Source of the DNA: Candidatus Burkholderia humilis
GTDB taxonomy: Bacteria > Pseudomonadota > Gammaproteobacteria > Burkholderiales > Burkholderiaceae
NCBI GenBank assembly: GCA_001184405.1
Contig: LFMX01000006.1
Location: 54,792-118,791 of the forward strand
Direction: 5' to 3'
DNA length: 64,000 nucleotides
The translations under genes and the position numbers were made by a program. Position 1 is the stretch's first letter, and every line of letters starts with the position of its first letter. Under the pieces are notes generated by a model, which saw nothing but the letters and a program-made list of their open reading frames with translations, did no database searches and was not told where the DNA came from. Shown here piece by piece: positions 10,084-19,527 of the stretch.

Positions 10084-10260
10084 TCAAACTTGCAACTTAA
10101 TGCCGAGATTTACTTCGTGTTCAATACGCGAAAGAGACTGCATCAATGTACCATCCGAATGGCGGGTAAAATTTTCCAATAACAACTCGCTTTATTGGAT
10201 GAATTCTTCGTACGCGCGCACACTCTCAGTTTTCCAAAACGTTGGCGTCCACTTTTTCAA
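10084..10260 (-). other. Short reading frame with in-frame TAA
   Basis: A frame starting at TTG (10258-10260), preceded by TGAGG, reads KKWTPTFWKTESVRAYEEFI, hits TAA at 10192-10194, then continues open for about 36 codons (for example SLSRIEHEVNLGIKLQV) to TGA at 10084-10086. Composition looks coding on both sides. It could be a 22-residue peptide gene, a broken ~58-residue small protein, or chance. It lies between the PLP-enzyme gene and the peptide gene. Confidence 0.35.
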
Positions 10261-10286
10261 CCCGCCTCATATTTCTGGGACAGGCA

Positions 10287-11711
10287 CTAGCCGAGATCTT
10301 TCCAATTGTTCATGTTTGCAACCGCTTGATCGACATCTTCAATGATATTGTAGACATGTGGACAGAGACGAAAAGTCTGGTTGTCACCCGATCCGGCCAC
10401 ACGAAAGCTGGCGTCTTCGTAGAGCCAGTTGTATAGCGATTTCGGTCGAGTACCTTGCGGCGCATGAACGCGAACGACACCCCCGCTACGATGAGGATCG
10501 TTGGGCGTAATCAGTGTCCACCCTGAAGCCAATAGCTTGGACTTAAGTGCGGCGGCGAGTTCGAGTACCCGGCTGGCCGGATCGCGTGGCGCCATAACAT
10601 TCCACATCAATTGGGTAGCAGTTAAAGAAATGATATTCACGTCGTCACGCTGACCCAGCAATTCGAAACGTCCCGCATTTCTGGGAAGCTCATCCGGCTC
10701 CTTGAATTGTATCTGGTAGTCATAACCCAGGATGCTAGGAGCCAAAGACATCGCTTTTTCGGGACGAATAAATAGAATCCCCGTTTCTTTTGGCCCCATA
10801 AACCATTTGTGAGCACTGGAGACAAAACTATGACATGGTGGGTCAGTCAGACTGACTGCGCGTGCGCCCCACGCCATCGTCCCATCAATGTGAACGTGAC
10901 AATCGAGCTTGTTGTTGATGACGTGATTCCAGATAGCATTGACCACGTATTCTGGGATGCGGAATCCGGAACCGTTTGCGATCTCCGTGTATGAAACGAA
11001 GCGGGTATGGTTGTCAATCTGTTCAATAAATGCTCGCGCAATCGCTTCGTCACTCGCCTCTGCACTGAAGCCAACGGTTCTTATGTTGAATCGCGGAGCC
11101 TTTAAGGCGACGGGCGAATCAATGTGTGCAAATTTTTCCGCCCTCAATCTCCAGGCGCTCAGGTTAGTTGGATGGTTTTCTTCCCACAAAACCACGTTAT
11201 TCTTCTCCGCGACATTGCTGGCATCACTCCATTTTCGGTAGCCTGCGTTAATGGCATTATTCCCTTCGCTGGCGTTGCGTATAATGGCAAGATCGCTCGG
11301 ATCCTTTATACCTAGCCCTTCGGCCAAAATCTTGCGTGCGGCGATCAGTTGCTGCACACGTTCGCCGCCAGCTGTCCGGATTTGCTGTGAGACATTGCGA
11401 TTATACTCAACTCGCAACATATTGCTGACGGTAATTAGACCTCTAGGCTCAGGGCAGAGGTTTGCCGCATTCATTGGAGTAATTCTTGGCGAACTGCCGG
11501 CGAAGTCAAACAAATTTTGAAAATGCTCCCAGTACTCCTCTCCACTTAGTCCATCGCCTCTCACCGCATCTAAAAATGAAACAAGCTCACTGTATATCGC
11601 GGCGTGACGTTCGTGGGAAAGAATACCCGCCTCGCGCAAAGGATCGAGCAGGGCATGTAGTCGTTTACTGCACTCCTGCCTAGACATATAACCAATTGTA
11701 TTGCCGTACAT
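10287..11711 (-). CDS. Class-V PLP-dependent aminotransferase-like enzyme
   Basis: 474 residues from the preferred start at 11711, where GGAGG stands five bases upstream; an ATG four codons earlier (11723) is possible. Fold-type I, class V (isopenicillin N epimerase/cysteine desulfurase-like): counted from the upstream ATG, the PLP-contacting Asp is D280 in HVHIDGTMAWG and the Schiff-base Lys is K306 in SSAHKWFMGPK. Such enzymes perform transamination, epimerisation, desulfuration or lyase chemistry on amino acids or peptide residues. It is the first gene of the islet operon. The gene is intact, AT-rich, and carries no frameshift. Confidence 0.8.
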   Translation of the reverse strand: MYGNTIGYMSRQECSKRLHALLDPLREAGILSHERHAAIYSELVSFLDAVRGDGLSGEEYWEHFQNLFDFAGSSPRITPMNAANLCPEPRGLITVSNMLRVEYNRNVSQQIRTAGGERVQQLIAARKILAEGLGIKDPSDLAIIRNASEGNNAINAGYRKWSDASNVAEKNNVVLWEENHPTNLSAWRLRAEKFAHIDSPVALKAPRFNIRTVGFSAEASDEAIARAFIEQIDNHTRFVSYTEIANGSGFRIPEYVVNAIWNHVINNKLDCHVHIDGTMAWGARAVSLTDPPCHSFVSSAHKWFMGPKETGILFIRPEKAMSLAPSILGYDYQIQFKEPDELPRNAGRFELLGQRDDVNIISLTATQLMWNVMAPRDPASRVLELAAALKSKLLASGWTLITPNDPHRSGGVVRVHAPQGTRPKSLYNWLYEDASFRVAGSGDNQTFRLCPHVYNIIEDVDQAVANMNNWKDLG

Positions 11712-11942
11712 ATACGCCTCCATTAAACTGTTTGCTTCGTATGTACGTTGGGCCTACGAAATTCGATTCCTCAGAGCACATGGAATCGCGAACATGATAA
11801 AATGTACACGCTCTTTTTGCACTGTTTTTGACGTTTTTACTTTGACTCCCCGACAGCACCATATTGCAGAAGTCGCGGCCTTGCTCAGACACAGGATATC
11901 AACTCTCTTAGACGTAGTGGGTTTCCTTTGCTTAATGAATTT

Positions 11943-12040
11943 TTGACTGGGTCAATTTTTAAGAAGAGATTTTTAAATGAAGTGACATTTCTACATTGGA
12001 GAAATCAGTGACATTTAAAATTCTAAAACAGAAACTGCGC
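11943..12040. other. Possible insertion-sequence terminus
   Basis: AT-rich segment with two copies of GTGACATTT spaced about 30 bases apart in a pattern often seen at IS ends in Burkholderia. No transposase gene adjoins it. Low-certainty call based on pattern only. Confidence 0.25.
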
Positions 12041-12050
12041 GTCAGCACCG

Positions 12051-12122
12051 ATCCTACGGACTTCTGGATGTCGATCAACTGTCCGTTTGGACAGGTGTGT
12101 GCGGTCAAACACTTCATTAGAT
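12051..12122 (+). repeat. 72-bp direct repeat, right copy
   Basis: Same orientation as the copy at 6735-6806 with six mismatches by eye. It retains the central inverted repeat CTGTCC-GTTT-GGACAG. Together the copies could be the scar or substrate of the event that inserted, or could excise, the 5.3-kb islet. Confidence 0.85.
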
Positions 12123-12240
12123 AACTTTTGGGCAATAATCCAAGGCGAAAAATATGCGCGAGAAACACGGCGTTGCGTATCAGTGATAGGTCTTTAGCGA
12201 AGTCGCCTGCGGTACAGTACCCGGCCCTGATCGTCAATCA
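12123..12240 (-). pseudogene. IS110-family transposase fragment
   Basis: Short piece reading DLSLIRNAVFLAHIFRLGLL followed by PKSYLM, matching the linker region of IS110 transposases that normally reads LAHLLRLGILP...Y. It runs into the right 72-bp repeat. Both ends of the gene are gone. Confidence 0.5.
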
Positions 12241-12509
12241 CCGCGACGACTGAAGCGGCTCGAAGAAGGGCTCGGCTTCCTGCTGCTGGAAAGAACTCCC
12301 AGTAGGAGCAGCTTTCGATGCGAGGCGCAACGTTCCTCGAACATGCCAGCGAACTCGTCTATACGGTACGCCTTGTCCCATAGGCTATGGAAATGAGTCG
12401 CCGGTTCGCACTTGGCTTTCGTTTGCAATGAGGTCTGTAGTGTCTGAACCGAATCAAGCAAGGTTGGTTGACTCACGTCAATCCCTGGGCTCCTTCTACT
12501 TTCCGTCAT
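12241..12509 (-). pseudogene. Group II intron reverse transcriptase N-terminal fragment
   Basis: Begins MTESRRSPGIDVSQPTLLDS and continues HFHSLWDKAYRIDEFAGMF, resembling the N-terminus of group II intron-encoded LtrA proteins (FYSLYDKIYR...VL). After about 70 residues the similarity ends in a frameshifted tail. The RT catalytic domain and maturase are absent. Confidence 0.5.
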
Positions 12510-12539
12510 TCGTTCTGAAACAGGGAACCTTCGCTCCAC

Positions 12540-12931
12540 CGGCGTTACCCGGCTTCATCACTACTACGCCCCCATCCGCCATCCGCGTGGGCCGACTCCA
12601 TCTCTCGCGAGATCGTTCGGCTACCATCTCATCGTCATGCCAACCTCGATTCCCCTACGTCCCATAATCGTCTCCCCGCACACTATGAGTTCATCATAGA
12701 ACACGCTGGATTTACGTAAGTTATTTCTGGGACGGAACACTAGTTGTCTCCTGTTGTTGGGCTTCGATCGGGGCGCTGAACAACGGTACGACTAACTACG
12801 ACATCGCCGACACGCGCCGTGGGCCAGGCGCGGCGGCTCAAACTGTGGGCAGAAGAATCTTAGGACACAAATCGTCCGTGCAAGCAATAGCCGCCTAAAT
12901 TTCGCGGTGCGAGACGATGGGCATGCGGCAT
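12540..12931. other. No gene recognised
   Basis: About 390 bases between mobile-element debris and the next chromosomal-type gene. Base composition changes from mixed to GC-rich here. No family match, no clear ribosome binding site. Confidence 0.4.
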
Positions 12932-13606
12932 CTATTTCCGGCCATCGAAGAAAAAGACGTTTGCGCGGTCGGGACTCGGCAAGGCGACGAGCAGGCGCGG
13001 GCCGTCGAGAATCGCGTTGCCGTTGACGGTCGCGTTCGGGCACGGCGCGGGGCCGAAGGTCACGGCGACATCGTAGGCATTCACGCCCGCGTGCGGCGCG
13101 ACGCGTCCCTTGAAGATGCAGCCGGACGAGGTCGTGCCGGCGGCGTAGCCATTGGCAGCGACGGTGAGACGCGTGTCCGTCGCGCCGCCGAACGACATGC
13201 CGCACCCGTTGTACAGGCCGCTCGCGTTGACGAGGCTCGGAGCGACGTCGAGCATCGATGCGGCGCTGGCGCTGAACGCAAGGTTTGGACTGCCGTCCTT
13301 ATTGACAGCCGCGCCGCTCACGGCAGGGGCATTGGCGAAGTTCGCCATCAACGCGACGGGCGGGGCCGGCGCGCTGCCGATGCGATAGTCGAGCGCCGAT
13401 GCGCTGCTGTATCGGCCATCGCTGCGCTGTGCGCCGTTCGACGCGACGACCACGCCCGACAGGTTCGCACCGCCGGGCGCGCCATAGAAGAGATACGCCG
13501 TGCCGCCGAAGAGTATGAGCAACGTGGTGTAAGTGTCGCTGCCCTTGAGCGCGCCCTTGTAGACGCCGCCCGAAGCGGCGATGCAAAGCGCGGTTTTTGT
13601 CGACAT
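12932..13606 (-). CDS. Hypothetical exported-type protein, probably N-terminally truncated
   Basis: 224 residues rich in Ala, Gly, Ser and Asn, with repeated short beta-like segments (GVYKGALKGSDTYTTLLILF, AYLFYGAPGGANLSGVVVAS) and the end FFFDGRK. It resembles Burkholderiaceae surface or lipoprotein families that normally carry a lipobox signal peptide; here the N-terminus MSTKTALCIAASGG lacks one. Possibly the signal sequence was lost through decay. Function unknown. Confidence 0.55.
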   Translation of the reverse strand: MSTKTALCIAASGGVYKGALKGSDTYTTLLILFGGTAYLFYGAPGGANLSGVVVASNGAQRSDGRYSSASALDYRIGSAPAPPVALMANFANAPAVSGAAVNKDGSPNLAFSASAASMLDVAPSLVNASGLYNGCGMSFGGATDTRLTVAANGYAAGTTSSGCIFKGRVAPHAGVNAYDVAVTFGPAPCPNATVNGNAILDGPRLLVALPSPDRANVFFFDGRK

Positions 13607-13756
13607 GGAGATTTGGGACGAGCCGGTGAACGTCCTGTATAGGCGCTCATCCGTGACCGGTCAAGCGCGGCGTCCTCATTCCGCGCTCATTGTCGATCGA
13701 TACGATGCCTTCATGTCGAAGCCGGCATCGACGAAACGACCATCGAGGAGCAGAGC

Positions 13757-14213
13757 ATGAACAAGTCAATCAGCGCGGTTTGCGCGCTTGCAACGGTATG
13801 CGCGCTCGGCATGAGTGGATGCGCGAGCATGGGCAGTTCCCGCCGATGTCTACGATAGCGCGCAGACGCAGCACGAAGAAACGGTGCGTATGGCGACGGT
13901 CGAAAGCGTGCGCCGCGTGACGATCGATCAGAATCAGGCCGTGCCGTTCGGCGCGCTCGGCGCGGTGGCGGGCAGCGCGATCGGCGAAGGGCACGGGTCC
14001 TTGCTGGCGGGGATCATCGGCGGAATTGCGGGTGCGGTTGCGGGCGATGAAGTGCAAGGGTGCATGGACCACAAGAACGGTCTTGAAATCACCGTGCGAC
14101 TGGCCAATGGCGATCTGCTCGCAATCACGCAAGCCGATGACGGTCAGATGTTCTATGCGGGGCAGCATGTGCGGTTGTTGTCGAGCGGCGGGATCATGAG
14201 AGTGACGGTTTGA
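13757..14213 (+). pseudogene. Glycine-zipper outer-membrane lipoprotein, frameshifted
   Basis: Starts MNKSISAVCALATVCALGMS and has the lipobox MSGC, as in SlyB/Pcp-type lipoproteins. A one-base deletion near 13840 shifts the frame; the second frame carries ADVYDSAQTQHEETVRMATV and the glycine zipper AVAGSAIGEGHGSLLAGIIG. The remaining C-terminal domain reads to TGA at 14211-14213. With the missing base restored it is a normal ~152-residue protein. Confidence 0.8.
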
Positions 14214-14245
14214 CGGCGCGCTGGATTGCGAACCGGCGCGAACGC

Positions 14246-14649
14246 TCACGCATCCTCCAGCCAGTTTTCTACCCTGAGACCGGGATAAGCCTCGAAGTCC
14301 TTGATATTGTTCGTCACGATCGGCACGTTCAGCGCGACGGCGTGCGCTGCGATCATCTTGTCGAGCGCGTCGGCCTTTCGCTCGCGCGTGGCGCTGCGGA
14401 TGGGACCGTAGGCCGTTGCCGCATCCATCTCGAAGGGGCAACCTTGATCAGTTCGACGAGCGCCGCCAGATTGACGCTTTCGCGTTCTGGCACAGCGCTC
14501 GTGGTCATGCCGTACTGAAGTTCCGCATAGGTCACGGAAGACATGACGACGTCGCTGACGTAGCATTGCGCGAAGCGCCGCGCGACCGCTTCGGGCTGGT
14601 TGCGCATCAGATAAATGCACATGTTGGTATCGAACATATAGCGCGGCAT
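14246..14649 (-). pseudogene. vapC: VapC-type PIN toxin, frameshifted
   Basis: Frame one begins MPRYMFDTNMCIYLMRNQPE, the VapC N-terminus with the first catalytic Asp, and continues SSVTYAELQYGM. A frameshift near 14440 moves the last part to another frame, ADALDKMIAAHAVALNVPIV then TNNIKDFEAYPGLRVENWL, containing the remaining acidic site residues. VapC toxins are tRNA or rRNA endonucleases. The pair with the broken vapB immediately upstream is clear; both are dead. Confidence 0.85.
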
Positions 14650-14681
14650 CAGATGCCTTCCCGATCGCGCTGTTCTTCGCT

Positions 14682-14885
14682 TTAGCGACCCTGAGCCATG
14701 AAGTCAGGCACGAAGCGCGCGAAACGGTCGAGCGCGCCCGCAAGCGATCGGCGAACGGGACGAATGCGCAATTCGTCGCCGATGCGGTCGATTTCCACTT
14801 CCGTTTGCGTCTCCGGATAGGCCAGTTACTGAGGAATACGAATCGTTCGTGAATTTCCGTTGCGAAAAATTCGAGTGATTGGCAT
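14682..14885 (-). pseudogene. vapB: VapB-type antitoxin, nonsense-interrupted
   Basis: Reads MPITRIFRNGNSRTIRIPQ, an AbrB/SpoVT-like swapped-hairpin antitoxin N-terminus, then TAA at 14826-14828, then in the same frame YPETQTEVEIDRIGDELRIR and further to the natural stop at 14682-14684. One substitution (probably GAA to TAA) explains the break. It is upstream of vapC with the usual close spacing. Confidence 0.8.
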
Positions 14886-14897
14886 GTCGATATCTTG

Positions 14898-14946
14898 TGT
14901 GTACGTTTGGATGTACATTAACAGAGACCGTTGTCTGATGTACAAT
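14898..14946 (-). promoter_or_regulatory. Probable vapBC promoter/operator
   Basis: Just upstream of vapB are three TGTAC(A) motifs (near 14900, 14912 and 14939) forming overlapping inverted and direct repeats, with a TTGTAC hexamer and a TTAATG-like hexamer about 18 bases apart on the minus strand. VapBC complexes normally bind such palindromes for autoregulation. Confidence 0.35.
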
Positions 14947-15020
14947 TCCATTGGTTATCCTTGAGAAATTAGGATGTTGCTCATCATCGCCTTCCTGCTC
15001 CCATTGCAACAGTCAGCCAA

Positions 15021-16200
15021 ATGGCCTACGCCACATCCCGTCCGCTGATCGTTTTCGGCGCATTCGATCGACACAACTTCGGCGACGTGCTGTTCGCGCA
15101 CGTCGCCGAGCGGCGGATTGGCGAGACGCAGCCGGGCCGAAAGATCACCTTCGCCGGACTCGCCGCGCGCGATTTGCGTGTGTACGGCGGGCATCGAATG
15201 GAAGCGCTTGCGGCAGTGGCCGAAGTGGCGCAACGAGCCGGTCGATCTGATTCACGCGGGCGGCGAAATCCTGACCTACGATGCCTGGGACGCCGCCGTG
15301 ATGCTCTTTTCGCCCGCCTCGCAGGCGTGCATCGCGCGGCACGGAAAGACCAGCGACGATCGCACGGCGTGGGCGCGCGAGACGCTCGAAACGAATGCGC
15401 TGGCGCCGTACGTCATCGGCCGGGAGACGTTCGCGCACGCGCAATCGATCTCATTCGATGCAGCCGGCGGCGCGTCGCTCGCGTCGTGCGATGCCTCGTT
15501 GCGTGCCGAAGCGCTCGCCAAACTGCGCACCGCCGACCGCTTGAGTGTGCGCAACGCCCAAACGCAACGCGCGCTGCAAGCGGCGGGCATCGACGCGCCC
15601 CTGAGCCCCGATCCCGCAACGCTGACCGCCACGCTTTTCGACGACCGCATCCGCGCACACGCGAACGAAGGCGCGGTGCGCGACCTGCGCCGCACCTATC
15701 CGAACGGCTATCTCGCCGTCCAGTTCAGCGTCGATTTCGGCGATGACGCCACGCTCGCCGACATCGCGCATCAGTTGAGCCAAATCGACCTGGGCGTCGT
15801 GCTGTTTCGTGCGGGCGCTGTGCCGTGGCACGACGATCTCGACGTCTACGCGCGCCTCGCATCGAAACTGACAGAAGCGCAGTGCTTCGAATCGCTAAAC
15901 ATCTGGGACATCTGTGCGCTCATTGCGAGCAGTGCGGGCTATGCGGGCAGCAGTCTGCACGGACGCATCGTCGCGATGGCGTATGGCTTGCCGCGCATCA
16001 ACCTTCTCCATCCCGACGATGCCGCGCGCACCGGCAAACAAAGTGCGTATGCTGCGACGTGGGAGCCAGCGGACATGCCGGGCGCAGTGCCGATCGGCCA
16101 ATTGGCGAGCGCGCTGAAAGAAACGCTCGCGCTGGATCGCGTCGTCTTGAAGCAACTAGCAAGCAATCTCGTAAGAAATGATTCGAGTCGATATCGCTAA
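15021..16200 (+). pseudogene. Polysaccharide pyruvyltransferase family protein, frameshifted
   Basis: Starts MAYATSRPLIVFGAFDRHNF with the GDVL loop characteristic of the family. A frameshift near 15210 moves the body to the frame reading PVDLIHAGGEILTYDAWDAA, and later YAGSSLHGRIVAMAYGLPRI, the conserved SxHG motif region. Enzymes of this family add pyruvate ketals to exopolysaccharide or related glycans. The 3' end overlaps the next gene by 23 bases. Confidence 0.75.
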
Positions 16201-16640
16201 TCAACGTCTGACGCTGACCGAAGCGGATGGCAGCACGCGCACGTATCCCGTTTCGACGGCGCGAAACGGGATCGGCAACAAGGAAGGCAGCGGTTGCACG
16301 CCGCTCGGTTTGCATCGCATCAAGATCAAGATTGGTGCGGGCGCGCCGCTGTGCGCGGTGTTCGTCGGACGGCGCGCGACGGGCGAAACCTTCAACGCCG
16401 ATCTCGACGCGCGCGAACCCCGACGCGACTGGATGCTTTTGCGCATTCTCTGGCTGCAAGGCATGGAAGCGGGCGTGAATCGCGGCGACGCGGTCGATAC
16501 GCATCTATATCCACGGCACGGCGGAGGAATCGGGCATTGGCACGGCGGTTTCGTACGGCTGCGTGCGCATGACGAACGCCGACATGATCGATCTGTTCGA
16601 CCGCGTGCAGGCGGGCGCGCTGGTTCAGATCGACACCTGA
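16178..16640 (+). pseudogene. L,D-transpeptidase (YkuD), frameshifted
   Basis: Begins MIRVDIANQRLTLTEADGST and continues with STARNGIGNKEGSGCTPLGL, typical of YkuD domains. A single-base loss near 16503 breaks the frame just before the catalytic segment; the other frame supplies the His of IYIHGTAEES and the catalytic Cys of SYGCVRMTNADMIDLFDR, ending at TGA 16638-16640. These enzymes form 3-3 cross-links in peptidoglycan or attach Braun-type lipoprotein. Confidence 0.8.
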
Positions 16641-17455
16641 GCGAACGACAAATACGCCTTTACCGCCGGCGCCTTTTCGAATCGCCGATACACCATCGCG
16701 ACTTCCGAGGGCACGGGCTTGCCCGCCACTTCCCGATATTCGACGCCTGGCACCGATACGCTTTGCGCCAACGAGCGCGGCACGATGGCGACATCGCCGT
16801 CGAGCGACACATGCGCGAGCACGGCCGACAGCGTGCCCGGCTGACCGGCGATCTTCGCGGTGAAACGGCCGCGCCGCGCGACTTCCAGCGTGCCCGACTC
16901 CTGCTCCGGCAACACGAAAGACTGCTCGCGCAACTGCGCCGGCGCGATGGTCGCGGACTTCGCGAGCGCCGAATCCGCAGGCAGCGCGACGATGAACGTA
17001 TCGCGATACGCCGTGCGCGCTTCGACGCCTTCGGGCATCGGCACAGGCGGACGCACATACGCAATGTCGATGCGTCCTTGGAGCAGCAGCGCGCCCACCT
17101 CGCGCATCACGATTTCGCTGATGCCGATCTCCACGCGCGGATACACCGCCGATCCGACATAGCCGATCACGATGCGCCCGAGCTCGCCGCGCTCGGCCAT
17201 CGCCGCGCGTTCGGCGCCGCGCGCGAGATGGTCGAGCGCGGTAACGGCTTCGCTCAAATACGCTTCGCCCGCCGCCGACAGCGCCACCGAACGCTTGGTC
17301 CGATGAAACAGCCGCACGCCGAGCAACCGCTCCGCTTCCTGAATCTGCTTGGTCAGCGCGGGCGGCGCGATGTCCAGCTCTTCCGCCGCCCGCGCAAAGT
17401 GCAAATGCCGCGCGACGCTCAGAAAACATCGCACATGACGCAGTTCGACAGGCAT
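16625..17455 (-). CDS. LysR-family transcriptional regulator
   Basis: 276 residues. N-terminal winged helix-turn-helix: MPVELRHVRCFLSVARHLHF and APPALTKQIQEAERLLGVRL. The effector domain is present but short: after VEIGISEIVMREVGALLLQG the family usually has about 20 more residues, so a small in-frame deletion is possible. It is divergent from the MFS gene at 17558, whose promoter it may control. Its 3' end overlaps the transpeptidase gene by 16 bases on the opposite strand. Confidence 0.85.
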   Translation of the reverse strand: MPVELRHVRCFLSVARHLHFARAAEELDIAPPALTKQIQEAERLLGVRLFHRTKRSVALSAAGEAYLSEAVTALDHLARGAERAAMAERGELGRIVIGYVGSAVYPRVEIGISEIVMREVGALLLQGRIDIAYVRPPVPMPEGVEARTAYRDTFIVALPADSALAKSATIAPAQLREQSFVLPEQESGTLEVARRGRFTAKIAGQPGTLSAVLAHVSLDGDVAIVPRSLAQSVSVPGVEYREVAGKPVPSEVAMVYRRFEKAPAVKAYLSFAQVSI

Positions 17456-17557
17456 CTTTTATTCACGAATAAGGAAATTATTCTGCGATTCTATGCCAAT
17501 GACAGGAAACACACGCGCGGCTAGCATCGCACCACGACTCAGTTTTTCCGTACAGCC

Positions 17558-19068
17558 ATGTCCGATGTCAACCTCACGCCGAAAGCCGTGCGCTTCGTCC
17601 TGTTCACCTGTTCCGCGACCTGCGCGCTGATCACGCTCGATACCAACGTCGTGGCGGTCGCGCTGCCGTCGATCGCGCGCGATTTCCACGCCGGTTTCGC
17701 CGATGTCGAATGGGTCGTGAGCGCGTACATGGTCGCGTTCGTGGCGTGTCTGTTGCCGGCGGGCGCGCTGGCGGACCGCATCGGACGCAAAAGAATGCTG
17801 ATCGCGGGATTGGCGGCGTTTCTGCTGGCGTCGCTCGGCTGCGGGCTCGCGCCGTCCGCGCTGGCGCTGAATATCGCGCGGGCGGCGAAGGGCGTCGGCG
17901 CGGCGATGCTGCTCACGTCCGCGCTCGCGATCATCGCGAACACGTTCCACGAAGGCGCGGCGCGCGCCCGTGCGTGGGCCGTGTGGGGCACACGTGCATG
18001 GGGGTATCGACGACCATCGCGCCGTTGATCGGCGGCGTCATCACGCAATGGCTGGGCTGGCGCTGGATTTTCCTGCTCAATCTGCCGATCTGCGTGCTGC
18101 TCGCTTGGTGTGCGGGGCGCGGCATCCGCGAATCGCGCAATCCGCACGCGGGCGCGATCGACTGGCTCGGCATCTGGGCGCTGATCGGCACGCAAGCCGA
18201 CGGCTGGACCGGCTGGCGCTCCGAAGCGCGTCTTGCCGCCTGCGTCGTGCTGTTCGCCATATTCGTGCGTGTGCAGACCGTGCATCAGCATCCGATGATC
18301 GATCTCGCGCTCTTTCGCCAGCCGCGCTTCGCCGCCGCCGTCCTCGCGATGTTCGGTTACGCCGCGTGCGCGCAAGTCATGATGACCTTTTTGCCGCTTT
18401 ATCTGCAGAACGCGTTCGGCTTGCCCGCGGTGCGCGCGGGCATCGGCATGTTGCCGTTTGCGATGGCGATGGTCATCGGGCCGCATATTGGCGCGAAGCT
18501 GAGCAAGCGCGTGCCGGGCATGACGCTGCTTACGCTCGGTCTCGCGACCATCGGCGCGGGCAATCTGCTGACGGCGTGGTTCGCGGGCATGGCGAGTTAT
18601 CCACTGATCGGCATCGGCATGATCGTGACCGGACTCGGCGCGGACGTGCTCAACGGCGATACGCAAAAGGCGATCATGGCGTGCGTGCCGCCGCATCGCA
18701 CGGGCATGGCGTCGGGGATCAGCACGACGACGCGCTTTACCGCGATCGTCACGTCCGTCGGCGTGCTCGGCGCGGTGCTCGCGACGCGTACGCAACATGC
18801 GCTGGACGCGCACGCGGGGGCATCGGCGGAATTGCGGCGCACGTTCGACGCGACGTTTCTCTCGCGCGTGTTGGCGGGAGATTTGGCGCATGCGGGCGCG
18901 GTGAGTGACGCGATCGCGCAGTTTGCGCGCATCAGTTTTGCAAGCGGGTTTTCGGCGGCGCTGGCGGTCGCGGGCGTGTGCGCGCTGTGTGTGGCGATGG
19001 CGGTGTGGGTGCTGGCGGGGCGGCGTTCGGAGGAGGCTGCGCGGGGTGAGGCGGCGGCAGTGAACTGA
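17558..19068 (+). pseudogene. MFS drug/H+ antiporter (DHA2 type), frameshifted
   Basis: Starts VRFVLFTCSATCALITLDTN with the membrane segment that carries the DTN(V)VAVALP motif and the motif-A loop GALADRIGRKRM. A two-base insertion near 17990 moves the remainder (STTIAPLIGGVITQWLGWRW to the C-terminus at 19068) to another frame. The combined length of about 500 residues and ~14 predicted membrane segments match DHA2 exporters. Divergent from the LysR gene. Confidence 0.85.
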
Positions 19069-19340
19069 GGGCGGCGCTTGCATACGCGCTGTTTATTGCG
19101 ATGGCTGTGTGGGACGGCATTCGCATGAGGCTGCGCGTGGCGAGGCGGCGGTAACGAACTGCGGGCGGCGCTTGCAGCGGCGCGCGTGTGCGCTCTGTAT
19201 GGCGATGACCCTGTGTCTGCTCGCGGGACGGCATTCGCATGAGAGGTTGCGCGCGGGGTGGCTGCGGCACTGAACTGCGGGCAGCGCTTGCGGCGGCGCG
19301 CGAGCTGCGTATGGCTGCTCGCAAGTCGCCAATTCCATGA
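18960..19340 (+). repeat. Diverged tandem repeats of the MFS 3' end (~107-bp unit)
   Basis: The last ~107 bases of the MFS gene (from GCGGGCGTGTGCGCGCTGTG to the stop) are followed by about three further, increasingly diverged head-to-tail copies. The landmarks GGCGGCGCTTGC, GACGGCATTCGCATGA and AACTGCGGGC recur at this spacing. No gene occupies 19069-19527. Confidence 0.7.
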
Positions 19341-19527
19341 GGATGTCGCACGCCGAAGTGTCGGCAACGCACTAAGGGGCGACGACGCGCCGCCACGCCC
19401 CCATCCCCCGAAACGCTGAATTGCACCAACCGGCGATGAATCCGCCCTCCCGCGAGGCGTACGATGACGCTCTTCCGCACGCATCCCCACAACGCGTGCG
19501 TCAGAGAAGAACATAGGATCATCCGAT

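Noticed and set aside
11680..11892. 70-codon minus-strand frame overlapping the start of the PLP-enzyme gene
   Set aside because: It overlaps the better supported start with GGAGG at 11711 in a different frame, has no ribosome binding site and no family features.
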